Shown here: positions 16,612 to 21,815 of the stretch, in pieces
Layout: every line of letters begins with the position of its first letter
Numbering within the stretch: position 1 is the stretch's first letter
DNA from: a virus
DNA length: 29,361 nucleotides
Reading direction: 5' to 3' (one strand)
Virus record (IMG/VR): IMGVR_UViG_3300010354_000419
Coordinates: 1-29,361 of that record
Translations under genes and position numbers: made by a program
Notes under the pieces: generated by a model
Databases searched by the model: none
The model's input: the letters and a program-made list of their open reading frames with translations, nothing else
What the model was told of the DNA's origin: nothing

Positions 16612-16666
16612 ACAGTCCGGACCAACAGACCCCCTGTCAAGTAGGTTAGGTGTGAAATATGTCACA
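16612..16666 (-). promoter_or_regulatory. Leftward promoter sharing an operator with cassette 2
   Basis: On the minus strand: operator TGTGACATATTTCACA (16666-16651), 10 nt, -35 TTGACA (16640-16635), 17 nt, -10 GACTGT (16617-16612). Spacing is identical to the rightward cassettes. It points toward cassette 1 and the structural genes. Confidence 0.6.
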
Positions 16667-16715
16667 CAAAAATCTTGGGGACCTACTTGACAAATGCACC
16701 GTAAGTCCGGACAGT
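16651..16715 (+). promoter_or_regulatory. Rightward promoter cassette 2 (bidirectional operator)
   Basis: Operator 16651-16666, then 20 nt instead of 10, -35 TTGACA (16687-16692), 17 nt, -10 GACAGT (16710-16715). The extra distance is one helical turn. The same operator serves the leftward promoter. Confidence 0.6.
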
Positions 16716-16772
16716 CTTACATGTCAAGACAAGCCAAGCCGAAAGGCAAAGGTAAAATCTTGGTAAGAATGT

Positions 16773-16811
16773 AAGGACCTACTTGACAAACGGTAGGTAG
16801 GTCCGGACAGT
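16773..16811 (+). promoter_or_regulatory. Rightward promoter cassette 3, without operator
   Basis: ACCTAC then -35 TTGACA (16783-16788), 17 nt, -10 GACAGT (16806-16811). The upstream 16 bases are not palindromic. It is closest to the SprT-like gene, with a leader of about 60 nt. Confidence 0.65.
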
Positions 16812-16824
16812 CTATAACACCGGC

Positions 16825-16843
16825 GCATCGGCGGACCCGATGC
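16825..16843 (+). other. 5'-UTR hairpin with CGGAC loop
   Basis: GCATCGG-CGGAC-CCGATGC, a perfect 7-bp stem near the 5' end of the transcript from cassette 3. The loop is shared with the hairpin at 19070-19090. Confidence 0.6.
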
Positions 16844-16876
16844 AACAAGTCCAACACACACAGTGAGGTAACACAC

Positions 16877-17512
16877 ATGGACACACAGACAGCAACGGAT
16901 GCCACATTGGCACCCACAATCGACGCCTTGCACCAAGCATGGCATGAGGCCGAAAAGGTGGCCGCCGAAAACGGCATCACCTTGCCGCCCGTCATCATCA
17001 CGGTGCAACGGTCCAAGAAATCATATGGCCACATCACCACGGGTAACACATGGCAAGCCGACGGCCAAGGCCGCTTAGAGGTCATGGTATCGGGTGAGAA
17101 CCTTGCACGCGGTGCGCGCGATGTATTCGGCACCGTATTGCATGAGGCGGCGCACGGCGCCAACATCGCACGCGGCATCATGGACTGTGACCAAAACCAA
17201 CGCCATAACAAAAAGTACAAGGCCGCCGCCGAACTGTTCGGTCTTGCCGTGGAACAGATGGGCCGCTACGGGTACGCCAAGACAACGGTGACGGACGAAA
17301 CGGCGGAACGCCATAAGGCCATCATCGCCACGCTTGACGCGGCCATCAAGGCCGCCGCCATCACGCAACCCGCAACCAAGAAACCCGCACGCGACAAGAA
17401 CAACCCAAGCGCCGTATGCGATTGCGGCAACAAGGTGCGCGCATCGCGTGAGGTCCTTGCACAAGGGATTACTTGCAACACATGCGGCACACAGTATGAG
17501 GTGCGCTCATGA
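16877..17512 (+). CDS. SprT-like zinc metalloprotease-domain protein
   Basis: A 211-aa protein, the first gene of the rightward module, with GAGG about 10 nt before ATG. The sequence VLHEAAHGAN holds the zinc-protease signature HExxH (His89, Glu90, His93), and RHNKKY (His110) supplies the third ligand position as in SprT/Spartan domains. The C-terminus has two Cys pairs, CDC (181, 183) and CNTC (200, 203), forming a zinc ribbon, also usual in this family. SprT proteins cut proteins bound to DNA; phage copies are common in actinobacteriophages but their role is not settled. The leader CCAACACACACA and the coding start ATGGACACACAGACA are duplicated at 17956. Confidence 0.85.
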   Translation: MDTQTATDATLAPTIDALHQAWHEAEKVAAENGITLPPVIITVQRSKKSYGHITTGNTWQADGQGRLEVMVSGENLARGARDVFGTVLHEAAHGANIARGIMDCDQNQRHNKKYKAAAELFGLAVEQMGRYGYAKTTVTDETAERHKAIIATLDAAIKAAAITQPATKKPARDKNNPSAVCDCGNKVRASREVLAQGITCNTCGTQYEVRS

Positions 17513-17766
17513 TATGGACAGAGGCGCCAAGCGCAACCTACACAGCGCACGGTGCGACGGGTATCCGATACACCATAGTGGGTAATCGGGGTGGTTCCTG
17601 TCTTACGGCAGAACAACCCGATGGCACGGCCATCAAGGTCCGCGCTGGCCGGAACGGCCTGACCCTGTGGGCCTGTTGCAACAACATCCTGGACGCGGTA
17701 CTCACCCTACAAATGCACGCCGCAATGATAGACAAGCGACAGGTAGAGGGGGTGACAAAGTCCTGA
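17509..17766 (+). CDS. Small unknown protein (85 aa)
   Basis: Starts with ATG overlapping the stop of the SprT-like gene (ATGA). The protein has a beta-rich first half (YTAHGATGIRYTIVGNRGG) and a Cys-containing helix (WACCNNILDAVLTLQ). It carries one CTTACGGCA variant inside the coding sequence and ends on a CCTGACTTACGACAGG site just before promoter cassette 4. No family recognised. Overlap and frame support a real gene. Confidence 0.6.
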   Translation: MIWTEAPSATYTAHGATGIRYTIVGNRGGSCLTAEQPDGTAIKVRAGRNGLTLWACCNNILDAVLTLQMHAAMIDKRQVEGVTKS

Positions 17767-17777
17767 CTTACGACAGG
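17764..17777 (+). promoter_or_regulatory. TTACGAC site on a stop codon
   Basis: TGACTTACGACAGG: the TGA stop of the 85-aa gene is the first three bases and the exact 9-mer CTTACGACA (17767-17775) follows, 10 nt before the operator of promoter cassette 4. Confidence 0.6.
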
Positions 17778-17785
17778 TAGGCAGG

Positions 17786-17839
17786 TGTGACGGGTACCAC
17801 ACCTGACCTACTTGACAAACGGTTCCCTGTCCGGACAAT
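17786..17839 (+). promoter_or_regulatory. Rightward promoter cassette 4
   Basis: Operator TGTGACGGGTACCACA (17786-17801, weaker right arm), 10 nt, -35 TTGACA (17812-17817), 16 nt, -10 GACAAT (17834-17839). The leader to the gene at 17956 is about 110 nt with a TGGCC-AAG-GGCCA hairpin (17854-17866). Confidence 0.65.
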
Positions 17840-17955
17840 ACAGGGGGTGCCGATGGCCAAGGGCCACGGTGGTTCAAGACCACACGGCACACGAACGGGG
17901 GCCACCGTCGTCCAACAGGTGGCAAGTCCAACACACACACATACGGAGGTATGAA

Positions 17956-18369
17956 ATGGACACACAGACAGATACGGAGGCACAGACAGTGTCACCAACC
18001 ACAACCCGCGCGGCATTCCACCGCGCTGGCAAGCGACTGGCAGAGCAGGGCATCCTGTTCCACATGTCGCAACCAACATGTTGCAGGTCATGCGCAGAGT
18101 TCCTGACTTACGACAACAATACCGAGGCACAACAGACGCCATCCGTTTTCGGGTTTCGGATTGACGGCAAGATGAACGACCGCCGCATGTTCTCATCGTA
18201 CTGGCACAGAGACTGGCCCGAATACCTTGGATGGGAGAACGAGAGCATGCCCGAGGGCGAGTTCCTGGTGGCCGTGGCCCGAGCGCTCATGGCCGAGGGA
18301 TTTACGGTGACCATACCCGAGAACAGCCACAAGTCCATTACCATCCGATACAACAAGGAGGTAGAGTGA
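17956..18369 (+). CDS. Unknown protein with CCxxC motif (137 aa), possibly DUF6891-like
   Basis: Start chosen at ATG 17956, 6 nt after GGAGG; a longer frame from 17812 would begin inside the promoter. Residues 15-50 read as a helix (FHRAGKRLAEQGILFHM) leading to TCCRSCAEF (Cys42, 43, 46). Later sequence alternates strands and a helix (EGEFLVAVARALMAEGFTVTIPEN). This layout recalls small bacterial proteins in which an N-terminal helix leads to a Cys-rich turn, such as DUF6891, but the match is by eye and weak. It contains one exact CTTACGACA site (18107-18115). Its N-terminus MDTQTDT and leader copy those of the SprT-like gene. Confidence 0.6.
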   Translation: MDTQTDTEAQTVSPTTTRAAFHRAGKRLAEQGILFHMSQPTCCRSCAEFLTYDNNTEAQQTPSVFGFRIDGKMNDRRMFSSYWHRDWPEYLGWENESMPEGEFLVAVARALMAEGFTVTIPENSHKSITIRYNKEVE

Positions 18370-18788
18370 TGACTTACGACAAGAACAAGAACCGACAGGT
18401 CCCCGATTGGGTGCGCATCGAAATCCGACACGACGAGTGCGCATCACTGGACGACTACGACGACGAGTGCATCACCGACGAGTTGTGTCGTAAGGTAGCA
18501 ACCGAACGGTTGTGGTGGGTGGGCATCATCGTCCACGACGACGCGACCGAGGAAAGCGAGAGCCTATGGGGCATCGACACCGAGGAGATGTGCGAGACCC
18601 ACGACGCCAACGCCAACTATGACCTGGACGAGCACGGTTGGGAGGTTGTGCAGGACCTCATCAGGGAACTGGCACGGGGCAGGCAGGACCGCCTTCGCAA
18701 GCAGGCCGAGGTGCTTCGCAAGCGAGCGCTGGCCTTGCAGTCCGAGGCCGACATGCTGGACATCGAGATTGTGGAGGTGGCATCATGA
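18369..18788 (+). CDS. Acidic early protein with C-terminal coiled coil (139 aa)
   Basis: ATG at 18369 overlaps the previous stop (TGATG). The first about 95 residues are very acidic (for example DDYDDECITDE) with Trp pairs; residues about 105-135 are a charged Arg/Leu/Ala helix, probably coiled coil. It begins MTYDKNKN because the start codon is embedded in ATGACTTACGACA, the dispersed site; a second site in reverse lies at 18486-18494. Unknown function; strongly acidic early proteins can act as DNA mimics, but nothing here shows that. Confidence 0.65.
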   Translation: MTYDKNKNRQVPDWVRIEIRHDECASLDDYDDECITDELCRKVATERLWWVGIIVHDDATEESESLWGIDTEEMCETHDANANYDLDEHGWEVVQDLIRELARGRQDRLRKQAEVLRKRALALQSEADMLDIEIVEVAS

Positions 18789-18991
18789 CTTACGGCAGCA
18801 TCAAGCCCGACCTTGGACCCCGAGCAGGGAGCAGGGTGCGCGTCATCGGAAAGGGATACGGTTCCGGCTGGCTGGCCACAGTGCTGGCCGTCGGACCATC
18901 CCGATGGGATGGCGGACTGGTATGGAAGGTGCAGTTCGACAACGGCAAGACGATTGCCAAACGGAGGCACCAAATACAGGTTGTGTCGTAA
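18785..18991 (+). CDS. Small SH3/Tudor-like beta-barrel protein (68 aa)
   Basis: ATG overlaps the previous stop (ATGA). The sequence GSRVRVIGKGYGSGWLATVLAV...VWKVQFDNGKTI has the strand-turn pattern of small SH3/KOW/Tudor-type barrels that bind nucleic acid or proteins. The start is in ATGACTTACGGCA (variant site) and the stop TAA is inside TGTCGTAAG (18984-18992), so both ends of the gene overlap the dispersed motif. The fold assignment is inference. Confidence 0.6.
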   Translation: MTYGSIKPDLGPRAGSRVRVIGKGYGSGWLATVLAVGPSRWDGGLVWKVQFDNGKTIAKRRHQIQVVS

Positions 18992-19000
18992 GACATGATG

Positions 19001-19054
19001 TGTGACAAAGTTCACACACAACCTACTTGCAAAACCGTGGCCACACCGGACTAT
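19001..19054 (+). promoter_or_regulatory. Rightward promoter cassette 5
   Basis: Operator TGTGACAAAGTTCACA (19001-19016), 10 nt, -35 TTGCAA (19027-19032), 16 nt, -10 GACTAT (19049-19054). Its 5' leader has the hairpin GCACACAG-CGGAC-CTGTGTGC. It drives the gene at 19140. Confidence 0.65.
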
Positions 19055-19069
19055 CTTGTGGCAACCGGC

Positions 19070-19090
19070 GCACACAGCGGACCTGTGTGC
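19070..19090 (+). other. 5'-UTR hairpin with CGGAC loop
   Basis: GCACACAG-CGGAC-CTGTGTGC, 8-bp perfect stem about 10 nt after the predicted start of the cassette 5 transcript. Different stem but the same loop as at 16825-16843. Confidence 0.6.
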
Positions 19091-19139
19091 AAGCAGTCCG
19101 AAAGGACACCAACAGCCCGAGAGGGCAGGAGACATACAC

Positions 19140-19427
19140 ATGCTACACAAAGTAGTAATCATCGACGCAACGCACGAGGAACCAATCACTTGGTCCCGTG
19201 AGGTGCGCCTCACATACCGTGGTGCATTGGTCACCATCGAACTCATCTACGAGGGAGAGGCCAACGGCTACGAAATCATCATCAAAGACATCGAGTGCTA
19301 CGACGAGGACGATACGGAGAACAGCCGCATTGCAAATCTCATCGAGGACGAACTCATGTCGCTTGGACAATCTGGTCTGTACGAACTGGACGAACTATCC
19401 CGCAAGGCAGTGGAGGTGTTGTCATGA
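19140..19427 (+). CDS. Small acidic protein of unknown function (95 aa)
   Basis: Start at ATG 19140 with AGGAG 8 nt upstream; longer frame to 19002 would cross the promoter. The protein is beta-rich at the start (REVRLTYRGALVTIELIYEG) and acidic later (CYDEDDTEN). It ends with TGA overlapping the next ATG. First gene of the cassette 5 unit. No family recognised. Confidence 0.6.
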   Translation: MLHKVVIIDATHEEPITWSREVRLTYRGALVTIELIYEGEANGYEIIIKDIECYDEDDTENSRIANLIEDELMSLGQSGLYELDELSRKAVEVLS

Positions 19428-19636
19428 CTTACGACAAGAACTATGGATTGTATGTATCCCTTGACGGTAACTTTGGATACACCGAGGACTTGGTGTTCGT
19501 GAACACGAGCACTTGGACCAAGGAGGACTTTGACGAGTTCGACAACTGGCTTGACGGCCAACGGTGGGACTTTGTTGCCACTGGCAAGGCCGCCACGGTT
19601 CGCCCGACAGAACATTCATGGGAGGTGGTATCGTGA
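19424..19636 (+). CDS. Small acidic protein (70 aa), start in dispersed motif
   Basis: ATG overlaps the previous stop (ATGA), and the start region ATGACTTACGACAAGAA is almost identical to that of the gene at 18369 (both begin MTYDKN). The rest differs, with aromatic and acidic residues (WTKEDFDEFDNWLDGQRWDF). The shared start therefore reflects the DNA site rather than protein homology. Function unknown. Confidence 0.6.
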   Translation: MTYDKNYGLYVSLDGNFGYTEDLVFVNTSTWTKEDFDEFDNWLDGQRWDFVATGKAATVRPTEHSWEVVS

Positions 19637-19821
19637 TATCAACCACAGCAAAAGCCAACGAGGTCTATGCACTGGCCCGCAAGCGAGCACGCATGGACTT
19701 GGAGGGCAGGGAGTTCCCGTCCCGTAAAGAGTACCGACAGGCAGAAGCCGAAATCATCGGACAGATACTGGATGGGTTTATCGCTCAACTCAATATACAA
19801 ATCAATGGAAGTCTGTCGTAA
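19633..19821 (+). CDS. Small helical protein, GTG start (62 aa)
   Basis: GTG at 19633 overlaps the previous stop (GTGA) and is preceded by GGGAGG. The protein is a charged helix (NEVYALARKRARMDLEG, then AEAEIIGQILDGFIAQL). The stop TAA is inside CTGTCGTAAGACAG (19813-19826). It ends the cassette 5 operon; a GC hairpin with a GCAA loop follows. No family recognised. Confidence 0.55.
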   Translation: MISTTAKANEVYALARKRARMDLEGREFPSRKEYRQAEAEIIGQILDGFIAQLNIQINGSLS

Positions 19822-19826
19822 GACAG
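19813..19826 (-). promoter_or_regulatory. Full-length dispersed site over a stop codon
   Basis: CTGTCGTAAGACAG contains the TAA stop of the 62-aa gene. As RNA it could form a 5-bp stem with a GUAA loop. Confidence 0.6.
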
Positions 19827-19835
19827 CAGGGACCC

Positions 19836-19853
19836 GTCCCCCGCAAGGGGGGC
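19836..19853 (+). terminator. CCCCC-GCAA-GGGGG hairpin
   Basis: A 7-bp stem with one G-U pair and a GCAA tetraloop follows the end of the 19140-19821 gene run. There is no U-tract. A similar hairpin follows the gene ending at 20311. Role as terminator or RNA-end protector is inferred. Confidence 0.45.
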
Positions 19854-19925
19854 TGGTTGCCACGGGAACAGTGGTGGTTGGTGTGTGTGCCGCTACTGTT
19901 CCCATGGGAGCCAACGTTCCCCGCC

Positions 19926-19944
19926 ACACCGTCGGCCACGGTGT
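19926..19944 (+). other. 5'-UTR hairpin with CGGCC loop
   Basis: ACACCGT-CGGCC-ACGGTGT upstream of the 112-aa gene, with a 9-bp stem GGGAACAGT/ACTGTTCCC just before it (19865-19904). The loop resembles the CGGAC loops of two other leaders. Confidence 0.5.
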
Positions 19945-19972
19945 AACAATACAAGCAACAAAGGAGATACCC

Positions 19973-20311
19973 ATGTCGGACAACGACAACACCAAACCAC
20001 GACAACACCGAGGCAAGGCAGCATTCCACCTATTTGAGTTGGACACGCTGGCCACCACGGTTATCGCTGATATGACACGCCACGCTGTCGCATTGCGAGA
20101 GCAGGCAGCAAGGGCATCAACCGAGGAAGAGCGCAACGAGTTGCGTTATGAGGCGGAAGGTGTATACCACGAGACGCAGGGCGTCATCGAACGGACTTAC
20201 GGCACAACCCGCAAAGCGGAGGAGGTCGATGCCTTGGTATACGCAGCCATCTCATCTATCAAGATGCCCGCCACTGAACTTGGGGACGATGTTCCCGAGG
20301 ACCTGTGGTGA
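19973..20311 (+). CDS. Unknown helical protein (112 aa)
   Basis: Start at ATG 19973 with AAGGAG 7 nt upstream; the longer open frame covers hairpins and is not used. The protein is mostly helical and charged (ALREQAARASTEEERNELRYEAEG) with an acidic C-terminus. It contains one variant CTTACGGCA site. It stands alone, ended by the long hairpin at 20312-20371. No family recognised. Confidence 0.6.
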   Translation: MSDNDNTKPRQHRGKAAFHLFELDTLATTVIADMTRHAVALREQAARASTEEERNELRYEAEGVYHETQGVIERTYGTTRKAEEVDALVYAAISSIKMPATELGDDVPEDLW

Positions 20312-20371
20312 TTACACAAAGGAAACCGGATGGTCCCCCCACAAGGGGGGCCATTCTTGGTTACTGTGTAA
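20312..20371 (+). terminator. Long segmented hairpin after the 112-aa gene
   Basis: Starts right after the TGA stop. Nested pairs TTACACA/TGTGTAA, AACC/GGTT, ATGG/CCAT and CCCCCC/GGGGGG enclose an ACAA loop. No U-tract follows. It is the strongest structure on the rightward side and probably ends or protects the transcript. Confidence 0.55.
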
Positions 20372-20444
20372 AGCGAGAAATCGAGAGGCGGTTGCCATCT
20401 GTCGTAAGGCAGGAAACCCAATGTTTGCAGGGGGTATACGGTGT

Positions 20445-20476
20445 TTGACATTACCGTTAGTGTGAATAAAGTCACA
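20445..20476 (+). promoter_or_regulatory. Promoter with CRP-like operator over its -10
   Basis: -35 TTGACA (20445-20450), 16 nt, -10-like TAAAGT (20467-20472). The palindrome TGTGAATAAAGTCACA (20461-20476) covers the -10, where a bound protein would block rather than help RNA polymerase. Confidence 0.5.
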
Positions 20477-20550
20477 CGCCTTGTGCAATCGTGGGGGAAA
20501 CAGGCACAATGTCCCGACATGACCCACATACAGCGGACCGTCAACGGTAG

Positions 20551-20608
20551 TCCGGTTACCGGACGGCACCGCAGGTGCCGTACCGGATACCAGTTACCGG
20601 TTACCGGA
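20551..20608. repeat. Cluster of TCCGGTTACCGGA palindromes and a GC hairpin
   Basis: TCCGGTTACCGGA (20551-20563), hairpin CGGCACC-GCA-GGTGCCG (20564-20580) and ACCGGTTACCGGA-like sequence (20595-20608). The stem can extend through flanking CCGG. Related to the 20-bp palindrome at 15971-15990. Confidence 0.6.
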
Positions 20609-20619
20609 CCACGGACAGA

Positions 20620-20673
20620 AGTGACAAATGTCACACGCAACCTACTTGCATTCTGTCTACCCATCCGGACAGT
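20620..20673 (+). promoter_or_regulatory. Rightward promoter cassette 6
   Basis: Operator AGTGACAAATGTCACA (20620-20635), 10 nt, -35 TTGCAT (20646-20651), 16 nt, -10 GACAGT (20668-20673). A short leader leads to the two-HTH gene at 20712. The leader end GACCACAGGAGGTACAT recurs before the gene at 23129. Confidence 0.65.
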
Positions 20674-20711
20674 AATCAAGACCAACGACCACAGACCACA
20701 GGAGGTACATT

Positions 20712-21311
20712 ATGTTGGATAAACTATTGGAGCACAGAAGCAGTGCACCATACGACCCCGAGGCACCCGTTGTCAAAGAACTACGGCGCCTTGGATACAT
20801 CGATTTGCACACCGCTGTCGATGAACTGGATGACATGACGGTTCGCACTGGCCGCGCACACTTGCGCTACCTTGCAGCCCTGTTGCCCGACCTTGACCGC
20901 ACACGATTGTCGCTGGCTATCACCGCCATCGTGTGCAACGACCGCCTACCCGAGCGCGACATCCGGTTGATACTGGATGGCAGGTCCTTGCAGGACCCGA
21001 CCCGCCGGACTAACGAGGTTCCGATTGAGGCCATCCAAACCGTGGGGCGCATGTTGTCCCAAGGCCGTGGCATCCGAGAGGCAGCCCGTGCCGCCCGTGT
21101 CGGCAAGAACACTGTCATGGCCATCGATAACTTTCTTGGACTTACGACAGCATACCAAGACAAGGTGTTGGATGACGCCATCATTGCAGTGCGTGAGGGT
21201 TGGAGCGTTCGTGAACTTGCGGCCACATCTGACCTGTCCAAATCACAGGCACACCGACTGATGCGGAAGGCCCGTGAAGTCCTTGTTGAAATCGGGGAGG
21301 TTGCACAATGA
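20712..21311 (+). CDS. DNA-binding regulator with two helix-turn-helix motifs
   Basis: A 199-aa protein with GGAGG 7 nt before ATG. The N-terminal half is helical and basic. Residues 119-141 (RGIREAARAARVGKNTVMAIDNF) and 163-188 (WSVRELAATSDLSKSQAHRLMRKA) are two clear helix-turn-helix motifs. Two tandem HTHs of the resolvase/sigma-4 type in one small protein suggest a sequence-specific DNA binder. It is served by promoter cassette 6 and by the operator-blocked promoter at 20445, so it may control itself. It also carries one exact CTTACGACA site (21141-21149). It is the best candidate for binding one of the repeated sites, but its target is not shown. Confidence 0.75.
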   Translation: MLDKLLEHRSSAPYDPEAPVVKELRRLGYIDLHTAVDELDDMTVRTGRAHLRYLAALLPDLDRTRLSLAITAIVCNDRLPERDIRLILDGRSLQDPTRRTNEVPIEAIQTVGRMLSQGRGIREAARAARVGKNTVMAIDNFLGLTTAYQDKVLDDAIIAVREGWSVRELAATSDLSKSQAHRLMRKAREVLVEIGEVAQ

Positions 21312-21484
21312 CCATCGAGCGTACTGAACTTGCGAACCGTGAGTACAAGAGCATCGTGAATGCGCAGCACCCAATGGTGGGACTTGCACAGGCCATGGTG
21401 GATGCCATCGCAGCAGGCAATGAAGCAGAGGTGGCCCGTATCAAGGCCATCTTGCGTGCCCGTCAAACATGGAGGCAGTCATGA
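21308..21484 (+). CDS. Small helical protein (58 aa)
   Basis: ATG overlaps the stop of the HTH gene (ATGA) and its TGA overlaps the next ATG. The protein (MTIERTELANREYKS...) is charged and helical with an AGNEAEVARIKAILRAR helix. Tight coupling on both sides supports it. Possibly works with the regulator, by position only. Confidence 0.6.
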   Translation: MTIERTELANREYKSIVNAQHPMVGLAQAMVDAIAAGNEAEVARIKAILRARQTWRQS

Positions 21485-21651
21485 CCCCTATCGAAATGTT
21501 TAGTAAGTGGCTGTCGAAGCAGTCCGACGAGACCTTGGAGACCATCTTGATTTTGTGTGGTGTTGGGTTGGTCATGCTTGCTTTGTATGTCTTGATTACC
21601 ATCGAGGGTGATGGCTACCGGATTATCCGCAGACGGAGGTGGGACAAGTGA
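21481..21651 (+). CDS. Single-span membrane protein (56 aa)
   Basis: ATG overlaps the previous stop. Residues about 22-43 (ILILCGVGLVMLALYVLITI) form one membrane segment, after an acidic N-terminus and before an Arg-rich tail (RIIRRRRWDK), so the C-terminus should be inside the cell. Followed with GTGA overlap by another membrane protein. A holin or superinfection-exclusion role is possible but unproven. Confidence 0.6.
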   Translation: MTPIEMFSKWLSKQSDETLETILILCGVGLVMLALYVLITIEGDGYRIIRRRRWDK

Positions 21652-21815
21652 GCGCAGTACTGTTGATTACATTCTTGGCCCTTGCATTCTTTGCACAATA
21701 TTCCTGTCGTAAGGCAGATGGCAATACACAGAAGGGTGTTGATGCATCGGTGAAGGCCGCAGCATGGGGTGTGCTTGCACTTGTGGCACTGGCATACTTG
21801 GTGGGGTGGGCGTGA
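21648..21815 (+). CDS. Two-span small membrane protein (55 aa)
   Basis: GTG at 21648 overlaps the previous stop (GTGA). Two hydrophobic segments (VLLITFLALAFFA, residues 4-16, and AAAWGVLALVALAYLVGWA, residues 37-55) flank a short polar loop. The loop codes CRKAD through the exact TGTCGTAAG site (21705-21713). Pair with the previous gene suggests a holin-like or membrane-modifying set, though no endolysin is nearby. Confidence 0.6.
   Translation: MSAVLLITFLALAFFAQYSCRKADGNTQKGVDASVKAAAWGVLALVALAYLVGWA

Larger units (their letters stand above)
15820..16876. other. Non-coding control region, about 1 kb; origin/switch candidate
   Basis: No convincing gene lies here. The region divides the leftward structural and rightward early genes. 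From left to right it holds a GC hairpin (15948-15970), a 20-bp palindrome (15971-15990), a leftward promoter-like element (16005-16030), an inverted repeat (16022-16044), a CRP-like palindrome (16044-16059), alternating TA and GC dinucleotides (16251-16274), GTTGCC repeats (16303-16339), a G-quadruplex-type run (16345-16384), a CTGTCTTACGACAG site (16387-16400), four TGCATA-N2-TATGCA iterons (16403-16472) and a promoter cluster (16482-16843). Such density of repeats and unwinding-type DNA fits a replication origin plus transcription switch, but this is inferred. Confidence 0.6.
20312..20711. other. 400-bp non-coding region with hairpins and two promoters
   Basis: Holds the long hairpin, a CTGTCGTAAGGCAG site (20399-20412), a TTGACA promoter with operator over its -10 (20445-20476), palindromes of the TCCGGTTACCGGA type with hairpin CGGCACC-GCA-GGTGCCG (20551-20608), and promoter cassette 6. 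I see no gene. Confidence 0.6.

Noticed and set aside
16309-16644. Rightward open frame through the G-run and iterons
   Set aside because: The translated sequence is repeat-driven and crosses promoter cassette 1; the repeats explain the open frame.
17812-17955. Longer N-terminus for the 137-aa gene
   Set aside because: It would begin inside promoter cassette 4 and lacks a ribosome binding site; ATG 17956 has GGAGG at a good distance.
20441-20722. Rightward open frame of 93 codons before the HTH gene
   Set aside because: It covers two promoters and the palindrome cluster, starts at a weak GTG, and its product is low-complexity Arg/Thr/Val sequence.
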